Shown here: one piece after another, positions 44,159 to 54,396 of the stretch | Numbering within the stretch: position 1 is the first letter of the stretch | How the letters are laid out: the number at the start of each line of letters is the position of its first letter | Assembly (NCBI RefSeq): GCF_022763305.1 | Contig: NZ_JALEGT010000119.1 | Coordinates: 17,451-81,450 of the forward strand | Source of the DNA: Marivita sp. | GTDB lineage: Bacteria > Pseudomonadota > Alphaproteobacteria > Rhodobacterales > Rhodobacteraceae | Length of the DNA stretch: 64,000 nt | Reading direction: 5' to 3' | The notes under the pieces: generated by a model | What the model was told of the DNA's origin: nothing | The model's database searches: none | The model's input: the letters and a program-made list of their open reading frames with translations, nothing else | Program-made: the position numbers and the translations under genes

Positions 44159-45491
44159 GCTTTTCGGAACGGATGGTGTGCGCGGCACGGCCAATATCCA
44201 CCCGATGACCGCCGAGATGGCGCTGCGCATCGGGGCCGCGGTGGGACGGCATTTCCGACAGGACTCCAAGGGTGTGCACCGTGTGGTGATCGGCAAGGAC
44301 ACGCGCCAATCGGGCTACATGTTCGAGAACGCGCTGACCGCCGGTCTGACCTCGACCGGGATGAATGTGCTTCTGCTGGGGCCCGTGCCGACACCGGCCG
44401 TGGGGCTGCTGACACCCTCCATGCGCGCCGATCTGGGGATCATGATTTCGGCCAGCCACAATCCGGCTGCGGATAACGGGATCAAGTTCTTCGGCCCCGA
44501 CGGATTCAAGCTGTCGGATGCGGACGAGGCCGAGCTCGAGGCGCTGATCGAGACCGGGGTCGAGTCCGCACAGGCCGCGAGTATCGGACGTGCGAAGCGC
44601 ATCGACGACGGGCGCTTCAGGTACCAGGAACGGGTGAAGTCCACCTTCCCGTCCGATCTGCGGCTCGACGGGCTGAAGGTGGTGATCGATTGTGCCAATG
44701 GCGCAGCCTACAAGACCGCCCCCGAAGTCCTTTGGGAACTGGGCGCCGAGGTGATCCCGCTTGGGGTTGCGCCCAATGGCGCGAACATCAACGAAGGCTG
44801 CGGGTCGACGCACCCGCAACTGGCCGCCGCCGCCGTGGTGGCGCATGGCGCGGATGTGGGCATCTGTCTGGATGGCGACGCCGACCGGGTGATCCTGATC
44901 GACGAGACCGGACAGGTGGCTGATGGCGACCAGATCATGGCACTGATGGCAGCTCGCTGGGCCGAGGAAGACCGCCTGCGTGATGGAGTTCTGGTTGCAA
45001 CAGTGATGTCCAATCTCGGGCTCGAACGGTTCCTGACCGCCAAGGGGCTGCGGCTGGAACGCACGGGGGTCGGTGACCGCTACGTGGTCGAGGCGATGCG
45101 GCGCGGCGGGTGGAACCTTGGCGGTGAACAGTCCGGCCATATCGTGATGACGGATTTCGCCACGACGGGCGACGGGTTGATGGCAGGGCTGCAATTCCTC
45201 GGTGAGATGTGCCGCACCGGAAAACCTGCAAGCGCGTTGGCCCGCAGCTTTGATCCGGTGCCGCAATTGCTGAAGAACGTCCGGTACGATCCGTCGGTGG
45301 CACCGCTCGAAGTGGCGTCGGTCAAGGCCGCCATCGCGGACGCGGAAGCCCGGCTCAACGGAAGCGGGCGGCTCTTGATCCGCAAATCGGGCACGGAACC
45401 GCTGATCCGGGTCATGGCCGAATGCGAGGACGAGGCGCTGCTGGTCGACGTGGTGGACGGGATCGTGGCCGAGGTCGCCGCATCGGTTTGA
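44148..45491 (+). CDS. glmM: Phosphoglucosamine mutase
   Basis: 447 aa, normal length. Converts glucosamine-6-phosphate to glucosamine-1-phosphate for UDP-GlcNAc, hence peptidoglycan and LPS. Phosphoserine loop [13 protein letters not shown] (Ser103), metal-binding [13 protein letters not shown], sugar-binding [10 protein letters not shown], and phosphate-binding [12 protein letters not shown]. The folP-glmM pairing with an 11-nt overlap is widespread in proteobacteria. Confidence 0.98.
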   Translation: MGRKLFGTDGVRGTANIHPMTAEMALRIGAAVGRHFRQDSKGVHRVVIGKDTRQSGYMFENALTAGLTSTGMNVLLLGPVPTPAVGLLTPSMRADLGIMISASHNPAADNGIKFFGPDGFKLSDADEAELEALIETGVESAQAASIGRAKRIDDGRFRYQERVKSTFPSDLRLDGLKVVIDCANGAAYKTAPEVLWELGAEVIPLGVAPNGANINEGCGSTHPQLAAAAVVAHGADVGICLDGDADRVILIDETGQVADGDQIMALMAARWAEEDRLRDGVLVATVMSNLGLERFLTAKGLRLERTGVGDRYVVEAMRRGGWNLGGEQSGHIVMTDFATTGDGLMAGLQFLGEMCRTGKPASALARSFDPVPQLLKNVRYDPSVAPLEVASVKAAIADAEARLNGSGRLLIRKSGTEPLIRVMAECEDEALLVDVVDGIVAEVAASV

Positions 45492-45555
45492 AATCGGCGC
45501 GGATGGTGGCGAATGTCTTCAATGGGTGACAGCGCACGTCCTGTGCCTGGCGCAG

Positions 45556-45595
45556 GGATGCGTCGACGCATCCTACGTTTGCGTTGACGCAAACG
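45556..45595. repeat. Paired GTCGAC palindrome element, copy C
   Basis: First palindrome 45556-45573 (18 bp, perfect, arms GGATGCGTC). Second 45576-45595 (arms CGTTTGCG) with centre GTTGAC, one central mismatch. Lies in the convergent gap between glmM and the serine hydrolase, 10 nt from the latter's stop. Confidence 0.9.
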
Positions 45596-45605
45596 CGTGC
45601 GGAGC

Positions 45606-46547
45606 TCAGCGGGCGCGCAGCACCGACTCCAGCCTGTCCGAGAGCGCGTGGAACCGCGCAGGATCTGCCACCGGCACGTCATACGCCATCGCCGCCACAG
45701 CTCCGAACGGGTAGACGACGGCGAAAGCCCCGGTCTTCGGCCCGAACGGGATCGCCAGAGCCCCGGCATGGGACATGCGAAAGCCGTCGTCCGCCGCCTC
45801 GTAATTCATGCCCAACCCGTAATAGCTGCCCTCGGCGCGGGCGATATGCGGCAGTGCCAGCGGATCGCGCCCCACCCGGCCCTCGGGTCCGAACCAGTGC
45901 CAGAGCAGCGCCGCATGATCCGCCATCGTCATCCGCCATCCGCCCCATGCCGCGAAGGCGCCAAAGCGCGGAGACAGTGTGCCCGTTGCCGCCGCCGGGT
46001 CGAGCACGCGCCTGCGGCAGCTGGCTTCGTAGCTGGTTCCTGTGGTGACTTCGATGATCCGCCCCAAGAGCGCGTAGTTTTCGTTGGTGTAGGCAAACTC
46101 TCCGCGGGTGCCCCCCTGGCGGCTGCGGTTCAGCACGATGTCGGTGACATGGGCGTGGCGCGGTTCTGTCTCGTTCAGCCAGAACCCCATGCGAAGCTGG
46201 GTCGAATCCCGTCCGATGCCGGCGCTGTGGGTGACAAGCTCGGCCAATGTGGCGGGTGGGGCCGCCTGACCGAGGGCATCGGTCAGGGTCATGTCCCAGG
46301 ACAACGCGCCGTCATCGACCAGCGCGAGCACACAGAGCGCCGTGATCGCCTTGGAGTTCGACGCGAGGTCGAACGCGCTGTCCGCGTTGTGCTGATGGGT
46401 TGCCGTGCCGCCTTCGAGGACCGCGATACCGGTGGTCGTGGCACCTTCGGCGCGCGCCCAGTCCGAGAACACCGCAACCGGGTCTGCGCCGACCTCGGCG
46501 CCAGAGGCGGCGGCTCCGAAGGCGAGAAGGGCCAGAAGGCGTTTCAT
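45606..46547 (-). CDS. Beta-lactamase-fold serine hydrolase, exported
   Basis: 313 aa. Signal peptide MKRLLALLAFGAAASGA. Class C/penicillin-binding fold: Ser63-x-x-Lys66 in DLASNSKAITAL, Tyr153-Thr-Asn155 in FAYTNENYALLG, and a His-x-Gly-like motif MSHAGALAIPFG. Family members include D-Ala carboxypeptidases, esterases and AmpC-like enzymes; the substrate cannot be named, and antibiotic resistance should not be assumed. Convergent with glmM; proS starts upstream on the same strand with a 43-bp gap downstream of it. Confidence 0.88.
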   Translation of the reverse strand: MKRLLALLAFGAAASGAEVGADPVAVFSDWARAEGATTTGIAVLEGGTATHQHNADSAFDLASNSKAITALCVLALVDDGALSWDMTLTDALGQAAPPATLAELVTHSAGIGRDSTQLRMGFWLNETEPRHAHVTDIVLNRSRQGGTRGEFAYTNENYALLGRIIEVTTGTSYEASCRRRVLDPAAATGTLSPRFGAFAAWGGWRMTMADHAALLWHWFGPEGRVGRDPLALPHIARAEGSYYGLGMNYEAADDGFRMSHAGALAIPFGPKTGAFAVVYPFGAVAAMAYDVPVADPARFHALSDRLESVLRAR

Positions 46548-46590
46548 GCCTTCTGGCTAGCAAATCTCCTGGTCGCCCGGCAAGGGCGCG

Positions 46591-47934
46591 TCAGGCGCTG
46601 GCCTTGCCGTAGATGGCGGCAATCCGCGCGATCGCCTGTTCGGGCGGCAGTTCCTCGCTCTCGCCCGTGCGGCGCGAGGTGAGTTCCACCACGCCGTTCT
46701 TCAACCCACGCGGGCCAACGGTGATCCGCCACGGCAGGCCGATCAGGTCCATCGTGGCGAACTTGGCCCCGGCCCGTTCGCTGCGGTCGTCGTACAGCGG
46801 CTCGAGGCCCAGCGCGGTCAGGCTGGCATAGAGCGCGTCGCAGGCGGCATCTGCCTCCTCGTCGCCCTGCTTGAGGTTGACGATCCCGCAGTGGAACGGG
46901 GTCACGCCCTCGGGCCAGATGATGCCGTTGTCGTCGTGGCTGGCTTCGATGATCGCGCCCAAGAGGCGGCTGACCCCGATCCCGTGCGAGCCCATATGCA
47001 CCGGCACCTTGTTGCCCTCGGCATCGGCCACGGTTGCGCCCATGGCGTCGGAATACTTGGTGCCGAAGTAGAAGATCTGCCCCACTTCGATGCCCCGCGC
47101 GGTGCGGCGGCGCTCTTCGGGGACCTTGGCGAATTCGGCCTCGTCATGGGTTTCGTCGGTGCGGGCATAGCGGGAGGTGAACTCCTCCAGCACGGCCTGA
47201 CACTGTTCAACACTGTCATAGTCGATGGCGCGGTCGCCGAATTTCAGATCGGTGATCTGGCTGTCATAGAACACCTCGGATTCGCCGGTTTCGGCCAGCA
47301 CGAGGAATTCGTGCGTGTCGTCACCGCCGATGGGGCCGGAATCGGCGCGCATCGGGATGGCCTGCAGGCCCATACGTTCGTAGGTGCGCAGGTAGCTGAC
47401 CAGATGGCGGTTATAGGCGTGCAGCGCGTCTTCCTTGGTCAGGTCGAAATTGTAGCCGTCCTTCATCAGGAATTCGCGGCCCCGCATCACGCCGAAGCGC
47501 GGGCGGATCTCATCGCGGAATTTCCACTGGATGTGGTAGAGCGTCAGGGGCAGGTCCTTGTAGCTGCCGACATGGCTGCGGAAAATGTCGGTGATCAGCT
47601 CTTCGTTTGTGGGACCGTAGAGCATGTCGCGGCCATGCCGGTCTGTGATGCGCAGCATTTCCTGCCCGTAATCGTCATATCGGCCGGATTCGCGCCAGAG
47701 GTCCGCCGATTGCAGCGTCGGCATCAGCATCGGGATATGGCCCGCGCGGACCTGTTCCTCGTGCACGATATTTTCGATGTTGCGCAGCACCTTGTAGCCC
47801 AGCGGCAGCCAAGAATAGATGCCGGCGCTGGCCTGTTTGATCATGCCGGCACGCAGCATCAGCCGGTGGCTGACGATCTGGGCCTCGGACGGGGTTTCCT
47901 TGAGAACGGGCAGAAAATAGCGGGACAGACGCAT
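46591..47934 (-). CDS. proS: Proline-tRNA ligase, short alphaproteobacterial type
   Basis: 447 aa. Class II synthetase: motif 1 region [20 protein letters not shown], motif 2 [20 protein letters not shown], motif 3 [15 protein letters not shown], and a C-terminal anticodon-binding domain ([39 protein letters not shown]). Much shorter than the 570-aa E. coli enzyme because the insertion (INS) editing domain is missing between motifs 2 and 3, as in other alphaproteobacteria; Ala-tRNA(Pro) must be cleared by a free-standing editor elsewhere. ATG 47934 is the family start; the longer frame is spurious. Confidence 0.97.
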   Translation of the reverse strand: MRLSRYFLPVLKETPSEAQIVSHRLMLRAGMIKQASAGIYSWLPLGYKVLRNIENIVHEEQVRAGHIPMLMPTLQSADLWRESGRYDDYGQEMLRITDRHGRDMLYGPTNEELITDIFRSHVGSYKDLPLTLYHIQWKFRDEIRPRFGVMRGREFLMKDGYNFDLTKEDALHAYNRHLVSYLRTYERMGLQAIPMRADSGPIGGDDTHEFLVLAETGESEVFYDSQITDLKFGDRAIDYDSVEQCQAVLEEFTSRYARTDETHDEAEFAKVPEERRRTARGIEVGQIFYFGTKYSDAMGATVADAEGNKVPVHMGSHGIGVSRLLGAIIEASHDDNGIIWPEGVTPFHCGIVNLKQGDEEADAACDALYASLTALGLEPLYDDRSERAGAKFATMDLIGLPWRITVGPRGLKNGVVELTSRRTGESEELPPEQAIARIAAIYGKASA

Positions 47935-48073
47935 CTGGGACCTCGGATCGGTGGTTTGGCCCGTCCTAGCGGGTTGCAGCGGCACCGACAAGAGCAGGAC
48001 GCGGTGCGCCACTTGGCCTGATCCTTGCAGAGGCCTTGGGTTGAATATGTCAGACAGCCGCCCCGGAATGTGA

Positions 48074-49765
48074 ATGCGCGACAGCGAAGCGATGTCCTTG
48101 CCCTTGTCCTACCACCTTGTGCAGGGCATCGGCAGCGTGTTGGCGATTCTGCTGCTCGGGGTCATGGTGTTCTTCCTGCTGCCCCGCCCGGAACGTCGGT
48201 CGCACCTGTCGCGCGCCCTCGATGCGGGGGCGGTCCGGGGGTTTCCGTTCTTCGATGTCACGACCCTTCTGGCGGCCACGCTGAGCCCCGGGATTATTCG
48301 ATCCCAGCTCGGCGCAGACCGCCGTCGGATCGCGCGGCGTCTGTCACGCGCCGAGGCGCGGTTGCGGTCGACCGTGCCCTCCTCTTTCGGCGTGACCGGC
48401 GATCTGACCGCGCGTCAGAAAGCGCTTCTGGAGCTTGAGCAGGTCGCCCGGGAGGCGGCGCATCTGCAGCTTGGCTCTGACTATCTTCGGACGATGGAGC
48501 GTCTGTGCGCCTATGTGCGGCACGAGGCCCCGGCCAAGGGGGCCGTGGCCTTCCCCCTGCCCGAATGGCAGCCTTTGGCGGACAACGCCACCGCCGCGGA
48601 GAAAGCCAGCCATCTTGCGTGGCGCGACGTGCGCTTTGCGCATCGAAGCAGTTCCAACGCGCGCGACTGGGCCAGAGCGCGTCCGCCGCCCCGCGCGGAC
48701 ATCGCGCTGGCGCTGCGCATCCTAGGGCGGCGCAGTCCGGAGCAGCGCGCGTTTGAGGCGCGTCTGGCGGATGACGCGACAGACGACGCCATCTGGGTTT
48801 TCGATCTGCCCTGCCCGGCCCGGCCCGAGCGGGGTGATCCGCCTTTGCAAATCGCGCCGGCCCATGAGGCGCTGGAGGCGTGGACCCAAGAGATGTTGCG
48901 CTATCGCGGGTTCCGGCCCGACCTGCGCGGTACGAACCTGCAGGGTGCGGACCTGTCCGGGCTGATCCTGAGTGGCTGCCGTCTGGACGGAGCACGGCTC
49001 GATGGGGCGATCCTCAGCGATGCGCGGCTCGACGGGGTGCGGCTTGTTCGGGCCAGTCTGATCGGAGCGGATCTGTCCCATGCGCGGCTGGGCGGTGCGG
49101 ACCTGTCGGAAACGCGCATGGAAGCCGCGAACCTTGCCTGTGCGGACCTGCGCGGCGCACGGCTGATCCGAGCAGAGTTGGACTGGGCCAATCTCAGGAT
49201 GGCACGGATGCAGGGGGCCGACCTGTCGGAAGCGCGGATGGAGGTGGCATCGCTGTACAAGGCGCAGCTGGAGCACGCCTGCCTGTTCCGGGCGCGACTC
49301 GACGGGGCGGTGCTGACATCCTCCTCTCTGGCGGGGGCGGATTTGCGACAGGTGCGGGCCATCTGGGCCAATTTCGCAGAGGCGAAGATGCAGTCCGCCT
49401 GCCTGCAGGGCGCCGTTCTTGATGCTGCGGACCTGCGTCTGGCCGACCTGTCGGGCGCGGATCTGGGCCATGCGCGGATGACAGGTGCGAATCTCTACCA
49501 AACCCGGCTTGCCGGAGCTGTCTTCTGCCGCACACGGCTGAGCGGCGTCACCTCTGCGGGGACTGCGTGCTTCGAAGGCGCCGTGTTCGAGGACATGGAC
49601 GAGAAAGACCTCGCTCTCGTGCCACTGCGCACCGGGTCTGACGGGATCGACAGCCACGGCCCCCATGAGGCCGTGGCCCAGTCGCTGGAGGATTGGTCAA
49701 CGCAGCGCGCCGAAATGGAGCACGCGCAGATGGAAGACGGATCGGACCTGATCGACCCCGCGTGA
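48074..49765 (+). CDS. Membrane-anchored pentapeptide-repeat protein
   Basis: 563 aa. One N-terminal membrane helix ([20 protein letters not shown], about 16-35), a 240-residue charged helical middle, then about 40 consecutive A(D/N)LxX-type pentapeptides from about 283 to 520 ([40 protein letters not shown]). The repeats fold into a right-handed quadrilateral beta helix. Some members mimic DNA, but most have no known role. Start at 48074 or the ATG at 48092; neither has a strong ribosome-binding site. Divergent from proS. Confidence 0.85.
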   Translation: MRDSEAMSLPLSYHLVQGIGSVLAILLLGVMVFFLLPRPERRSHLSRALDAGAVRGFPFFDVTTLLAATLSPGIIRSQLGADRRRIARRLSRAEARLRSTVPSSFGVTGDLTARQKALLELEQVAREAAHLQLGSDYLRTMERLCAYVRHEAPAKGAVAFPLPEWQPLADNATAAEKASHLAWRDVRFAHRSSSNARDWARARPPPRADIALALRILGRRSPEQRAFEARLADDATDDAIWVFDLPCPARPERGDPPLQIAPAHEALEAWTQEMLRYRGFRPDLRGTNLQGADLSGLILSGCRLDGARLDGAILSDARLDGVRLVRASLIGADLSHARLGGADLSETRMEAANLACADLRGARLIRAELDWANLRMARMQGADLSEARMEVASLYKAQLEHACLFRARLDGAVLTSSSLAGADLRQVRAIWANFAEAKMQSACLQGAVLDAADLRLADLSGADLGHARMTGANLYQTRLAGAVFCRTRLSGVTSAGTACFEGAVFEDMDEKDLALVPLRTGSDGIDSHGPHEAVAQSLEDWSTQRAEMEHAQMEDGSDLIDPA

Positions 49766-49939
49766 CGTCCCTTCGAAACCGCCCGGATTTCAGGCAAAGG
49801 CGCGCAGATTGACGACGGCGTCTTTTTCTCCAAAACTCAGCGGGTCAAAAAGATGAATTGTAAATTGAGATTTACAGATCATCATGTCACTCTACTTGGA
49901 CATGCGTGCACTGCCCTGTTTTTTGGAGTCTGAGTCGGA

Positions 49940-51442
49940 ATGAACGTCAATATGGCCATGCCTGCCACGCCGCACGGGCTTGAGGGCATTCTTGCGCTCG
50001 GGTTCGAGACGGTGCCCTTTGCGGCCCTGTTCTACCTGCCCGATGACAAGCTGACCATCCTGTGGCGCAATTCCGCACATGCGGTGATGTCGGGATCTGT
50101 CGGGTCGGATATCGCTGGCATGGGCATGTTCGAGGCCTTCCCGCCCAGTTCCGAAGACGGCGGGTCGGATGCCGTGGATTTCATCCGCAAGGCGACGGAC
50201 GAGGTTCTGCGGAGCGGCAAGCCGCAGGAGGTCGGACCCGCACGTTTTGACCTTTTGAACGACGAGGGTCATTACGTCGAACATCACTGGCAGATGCATT
50301 TTGCGCCGATCCGCAAGGACGGTGAGATCATCGCCATCCTCCAGACGGCGCGCGACGTGACCGAGGCAACGCTGACGGCGCGATTGGCCCAGAGCCATCG
50401 GCGCGCGGCAACCTCGACCGCGTCTGTCGCCTATTTCAGCTATGATCCCGAAACCGATCTGTTCCTTCGCCATGATGCCATCGATGCCATGTTCGGCTTT
50501 GCCCCGAACGAGGCCGGGCCCTATGCAGGCCCGTTCTTCGACCGAGTCCACCCTGAGGATATTGATGCGGTCCATGCCGAAGTGGCGCGCGTGCTTGCCG
50601 CGCCGCATGGCGAGATCGCCTCGTTCGACTACCGCGTGCCGCTGCCCTCGGGCGACGAACGGTTCGTCCGCATCCGGGGCGAGATCGCAACCGATCCGAT
50701 CGACCGTCGGCCCAAACTGGTGGGCACGTTCGTTGACCTGACCGATATCGAAACCGCGAGGCGTGACCTTGAACAGGCGGTAACGGCGCGCGAGGCGCTG
50801 GTGGTCGAGGCCAATCACCGGATCAAGAACAGTCTGCAGATCGCGCTGTCGCTGCTGCGGTTGCAGTCGAGCAAGCTGATGGTGGCGGGTGGACCTGCGG
50901 CCGACAAGGCGCGCGAGGCGCTGCGTGCGGTGGAATCGCGGGTCCGTGCGGTTGCGGATGTGCACGCGGCGATCCAGATCGACGATGATGCGGCACAGAT
51001 CAACCTGGTCACCCTGTTCACCCGTCTGGTGCAGTCGACCCGCAAGAGCGCGGAACTGCCCGACGCCGCGATGCTGTTCACCCATCCCGACACCCGCATC
51101 CGTCTGCGCAGCGACACGGCCATCGCGCTCAGCCTGATGCTCAATGAATTGCTGACCAACGCGATCAAGTACGGCGCGCCGTCGCCACAGGCGCCGGTGA
51201 CGGTCGATCTGGCGACCTCCGAGGTGGACGGGGTGCGCATCGCGGTGGCGAATGCGGATCTGAACCGTACGGCATCGACGCTCGACATCGATTCCTCGGG
51301 CACGGGTGAGCGGCTCGTGCAACAATTCGCCAGCCAGATCGGTGCCACGATCACGCGAACCAAGGACGGTGTGCAGGTCGTGGCGACCATCCTGATGCCG
51401 GTGGAGGCCACGGGTCCCGCTGTTGTTGAGGGCGCGGCATGA
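49940..51442 (+). CDS. PAS-domain sensor histidine kinase (HisKA_2/HWE type)
   Basis: 500 aa, soluble (no membrane helix). First PAS at about 18-140 (LGFETVPFAALFYLPDDKLT), second PAS with PAC at about 160-272 (YFSYDPETDLFLRHDAIDAM, FFDRVHPEDIDAVH). Phospho-acceptor His293 in VEANHRIKNSLQIALSLLRL, the HisKA_2 form, and ATPase N box LMLNELLTNAIKYGA. Alphaproteobacterial kinases of this type commonly feed general-stress or light signalling. Stop overlaps the next gene's ATG (ATGA). No response regulator adjacent. Confidence 0.92.
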   Translation: MNVNMAMPATPHGLEGILALGFETVPFAALFYLPDDKLTILWRNSAHAVMSGSVGSDIAGMGMFEAFPPSSEDGGSDAVDFIRKATDEVLRSGKPQEVGPARFDLLNDEGHYVEHHWQMHFAPIRKDGEIIAILQTARDVTEATLTARLAQSHRRAATSTASVAYFSYDPETDLFLRHDAIDAMFGFAPNEAGPYAGPFFDRVHPEDIDAVHAEVARVLAAPHGEIASFDYRVPLPSGDERFVRIRGEIATDPIDRRPKLVGTFVDLTDIETARRDLEQAVTAREALVVEANHRIKNSLQIALSLLRLQSSKLMVAGGPAADKAREALRAVESRVRAVADVHAAIQIDDDAAQINLVTLFTRLVQSTRKSAELPDAAMLFTHPDTRIRLRSDTAIALSLMLNELLTNAIKYGAPSPQAPVTVDLATSEVDGVRIAVANADLNRTASTLDIDSSGTGERLVQQFASQIGATITRTKDGVQVVATILMPVEATGPAVVEGAA

Positions 51443-52386
51443 CGGACCTGCGCAGGGACGCCCTGTTGCTTGGCGCGCTAGTGGCAGATGCGGCGAGTCT
51501 CGGGCTGCACTGGCTCTACGATCCGGATCGCATCGCCAGCATCGCCGATGAGCGCGGCACCGCCGCCTTTGCCCCGGTCGATGCCCGGTACTTCGAAGGG
51601 GTGCCCGGCTATTTCGCCCATGGCGCCCGGACGGTCGGCATGCTCACGCAATATGGCGAGGCGCTCTATCTTGCGATGCGGACCATGATCGCCAGCGGAG
51701 GCGCCTTTGACGACGCCGCCCAGCGCAGCGCCTTTGCCGCGCATTTCGGACCGGGAGGGGCCTATCAAGGCTATATCGACCGACCAACCCGTGGCACCTT
51801 GGAGCGGATCGCAGCCGAAACCCTGCCCTCGGGGATCGACGACGATCAGAACCCCGCTCTGTCCCGGCTTCCCGCCATTGTTGCCGCCTATCACGGCCGG
51901 CCGGACCTGGCCGAGCGCGCCATTGCGGCGATGCAGATCACCAATGTGAACGACGTGGCGGAGGCCTATACGGCGGTGTTTGCCGACCTCTTGTGCCGCG
52001 TGGTGCAGGGCACGCCACCGAGCGACGCGCTTGACGCGGTCGCCGACGGAGCAACCGGCGAGGTGAAAGCCGCCCTTGAGGACGCGCTGAGAACGGATGA
52101 AGCGGACAGCACGGTCTATGCCGGTCTTGTCGGCCGCGCCTGCCACCTGCCCACGGCCGGACCGGTCATGTTCCACGTCCTGCGCCACAGCACCAGCTAT
52201 TCCGACGCGGTGGAGCGGAACATTCGGGCGGGCGGCGACAGCGCCGGGCGGTCCCTGATGATCGGGGCTGTTATGGGTGCCGTACACGGGATCGGGACAC
52301 CCGAGGGCATCCCGCTCGATTGGGTTCTGGCGCTGAGCGATGGTGCCGCGATCTGGGACGCCTGCCAGGCTTTGGGACGGGATTGA
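51439..52386 (+). CDS. ADP-ribosylglycohydrolase-fold protein with non-canonical metal motifs
   Basis: 315 aa. Fold evident from LLGALVADAASLGLHWLYDP at the start and RSLMIGAVMGAVHGIGTPEG at the end. In true ADP-ribosylglycohydrolases the metals are held by TDDT and GGDTDT motifs; here the equivalents read MLTQYGEAL and AGGDSAGRS, closer to the J1-crystallin-like branch. One Asp (GGD) is kept. Removal of ADP-ribose is therefore not assured. Translationally coupled to the PAS kinase by ATGA, suggesting a joint role. Ends 43 bp before palindrome element D. Confidence 0.85.
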   Translation: MTDLRRDALLLGALVADAASLGLHWLYDPDRIASIADERGTAAFAPVDARYFEGVPGYFAHGARTVGMLTQYGEALYLAMRTMIASGGAFDDAAQRSAFAAHFGPGGAYQGYIDRPTRGTLERIAAETLPSGIDDDQNPALSRLPAIVAAYHGRPDLAERAIAAMQITNVNDVAEAYTAVFADLLCRVVQGTPPSDALDAVADGATGEVKAALEDALRTDEADSTVYAGLVGRACHLPTAGPVMFHVLRHSTSYSDAVERNIRAGGDSAGRSLMIGAVMGAVHGIGTPEGIPLDWVLALSDGAAIWDACQALGRD

Positions 52387-52429
52387 TCCGGAAATATCTG
52401 GGGTTTACACCCCCCAAACAGCGCGGCGC

Positions 52430-52470
52430 ATTTTGCGTCAACGCAAAATAGCGATGCGTCGACGCATCGC
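52430..52470. repeat. Paired GTCGAC palindrome element, copy D (inverted)
   Basis: First palindrome 52430-52449 (arms ATTTTGCG, centre GTCAAC, one mismatch), second 52451-52470 (20 bp, perfect, arms GCGATGCGTC). Compared with copies A-C the order is reversed, matching the plus-strand orientation of the gene in front of it. Confidence 0.9.
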
Positions 52471-52565
52471 AGTCCGTGTTCCAGCCGGTGTTCATCCTTG
52501 CACCCACCTCTTGAAACCCTCCCCCGGACAGGCGATGTAGGAACCGGATCACAGGGGCAGATCGC

Positions 52566-53633
52566 ATGGCACTTCCCGCGCGGGAACAGCTGAAATACTG
52601 GGGCATCGCCGCCGCCGTCTTCGCGGTGGTGCTGTGGTTCCTTGGCGACGTGCTCCTGCCCTTCGTGCTGGGCGGTGCGATTGCCTATTTCCTCGATCCC
52701 GTGGCCGACCGTCTGGAGCGGATGGGGTTCAGCCGGGTGATGGCCACCGCGATCATCACGGTGATCGGCGTTCTGGCCTTCGTGCTGCTGCTGCTCTGGG
52801 TGATCCCGTCGCTGGTCAATCAGGCGCTGGACCTCTTCGACGTGGCCCCTACCCTTTTCGCCAATCTGCGCGATTTCCTGATCGAGCGTTTCCCCGACCT
52901 CATGGACACCGAAAGCCCGCTGCGCCAGTCGCTGGTGTCCGTGGGCGAGACCATCAAATCGCGCGGCGGCGAATTGCTCAATACCGTGCTCAGCTCGGCG
53001 GCGGGCATCATCAACATCGTCATGCTTTTCGTGATCGTGCCGGTGGTGGCGGTCTACCTGCTGCTGGACTGGGACAACATGGTCGCGCGCATCGACGAGC
53101 TTTTGCCGCGCGATCACGCGCCCACCATCCGCAAACTCGCCTCGGACATCGACGCGACACTGGCCAGCTTCATCCGGGGCATGGGCACCGTCTGCATCAT
53201 CCTTGGCACCTATTACGCGGTGGCGCTCATGGCGCTGGGTCTGCAGTTCGGGCTGGTGGTCGGATTTGTGGCCGGGCTTGTGACCTTCATCCCCTATCTT
53301 GGCGCGCTGATCGGCGGGGCGCTGGCCATCGGCCTCGCGCTGTTCCAGTTCTGGGGTGACTGGGTGTCCATCGGCCTTGTCGCGGGCGTGTTCGTGCTGG
53401 GTCAGGTGATCGAGGGCAATGTGCTCACCCCGAAACTGGTGGGGTCGTCCGTGGGGTTGCACCCGGTCTGGCTGATCCTCGCGCTGTCGATCTTCGGCAC
53501 GCTGTTCGGGTTTGTGGGCATGCTCGTCGCAGTACCTGTCGCCGCGTCCATCGGCGTGATCACGCGGTTTGCCGCGCAACAATATCTTCAAAGCCGCCTC
53601 TATCGCGGACTGAGTGACCAGGACCGGCAATAG
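52566..53633 (+). CDS. AI-2E family transporter
   Basis: 355 aa, about eight membrane helices. Family marks: the N-terminal LKYWGIAAAVFAVVLWFLGD and VLLPFVLGGAIAYFLDPVAD, central HAPTIRKLASDIDATLASFI, and C-terminal FVLGQVIEGNVLTPKLVGSS, LFGFVGMLVAVPVAAS. The family includes transport of small molecules or ions; autoinducer-2 export in E. coli TqsA gave the name, but relatives differ. Ends one base before the hdaA ATG. Order transporter-hdaA-ppk-ppx is typical for Rhodobacteraceae. Confidence 0.93.
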   Translation: MALPAREQLKYWGIAAAVFAVVLWFLGDVLLPFVLGGAIAYFLDPVADRLERMGFSRVMATAIITVIGVLAFVLLLLWVIPSLVNQALDLFDVAPTLFANLRDFLIERFPDLMDTESPLRQSLVSVGETIKSRGGELLNTVLSSAAGIINIVMLFVIVPVVAVYLLLDWDNMVARIDELLPRDHAPTIRKLASDIDATLASFIRGMGTVCIILGTYYAVALMALGLQFGLVVGFVAGLVTFIPYLGALIGGALAIGLALFQFWGDWVSIGLVAGVFVLGQVIEGNVLTPKLVGSSVGLHPVWLILALSIFGTLFGFVGMLVAVPVAASIGVITRFAAQQYLQSRLYRGLSDQDRQ

Positions 53634-54329
53634 ATGGCCTTACAACTGAAATTCGACATTCCGGCGCGGCCAGCGCTGGGGCGCGGGGACTTTTACGTCA
53701 CGCAAAGTAACGCAGTCGCCATCGGGCTGGTGGACACCTGGCCGAACTGGCCGAATGGCAAGCTGGCCCTTGTGGGTCCGGCAGGATCGGGCAAGACGCA
53801 TCTGGCCCATGTCTGGTGCGGCGACAGTGGCGGGCGGATGATTGCGGCGCGCGATCTGGACCGCGAGTCTGTGCCTATGCTTGCCACAGCACCGATCTGC
53901 GTCGAGGAGGTGGACCGGATCGCCGGCAATCGTGCCGCCGAAGAGGCGCTGTTTCATCTGCACAATCTTGTGCTGGCCAACGGCCATTCCCTGCTGCTCA
54001 CCGCCGCGTCCCCGCCTGCGGGCTGGCAGATCACCCTGCCCGACCTGGCCAGCCGGATGGCCGGCACCACGGTAGCCAAGCTGGCCGCTCCGGATGACAT
54101 CCTGCTGTCGGCTGTTCTGGCCAAGCTTTTCGCCGATCGTCAGATCGTGCCCATGCCTGACGTGATCCCCTATCTGGTGCGCTGGATGCCGCGCTCGTTC
54201 GAGGCCGCCGGGCAGGTGGTGGCCCATCTCGACACCGAAGCGCTTGGCACACCCAAGGGCGTGACGCGCAGCCTTGCGCGCACCGCGCTGGCCGATCTTG
54301 AATTTCGGGAAGAAACGGCGTCAGACTAG
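53634..54329 (+). CDS. hdaA: HdaA-like DnaA-family regulator of replication initiation
   Basis: 231 aa AAA+ protein lacking the DnaA DNA-binding domain IV. Near the N-terminus MALQLKFDI is a beta-clamp-binding-like motif; Walker A is GPAGSGKTHLAHVW (about 44-57); Walker B is ICVEEVDRI with Glu in place of the usual second Asp. Hda proteins, with the loaded clamp, make DnaA hydrolyse its ATP and so limit re-initiation. Directly abuts the transporter stop, so co-transcribed. Confidence 0.9.
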   Translation: MALQLKFDIPARPALGRGDFYVTQSNAVAIGLVDTWPNWPNGKLALVGPAGSGKTHLAHVWCGDSGGRMIAARDLDRESVPMLATAPICVEEVDRIAGNRAAEEALFHLHNLVLANGHSLLLTAASPPAGWQITLPDLASRMAGTTVAKLAAPDDILLSAVLAKLFADRQIVPMPDVIPYLVRWMPRSFEAAGQVVAHLDTEALGTPKGVTRSLARTALADLEFREETASD

Positions 54330-54396
54330 AGGTTTAGGGTGATGTCCTGAGGCACAGCGTCACCGAACTGTCACGCGCCACCGCTAAAGGACCATC

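Noticed and set aside
45606..46547. Possible antibiotic-resistance beta-lactamase
   Set aside because: The fold is right, but this broad family is mostly esterases and peptidases; no evidence for drug hydrolysis.
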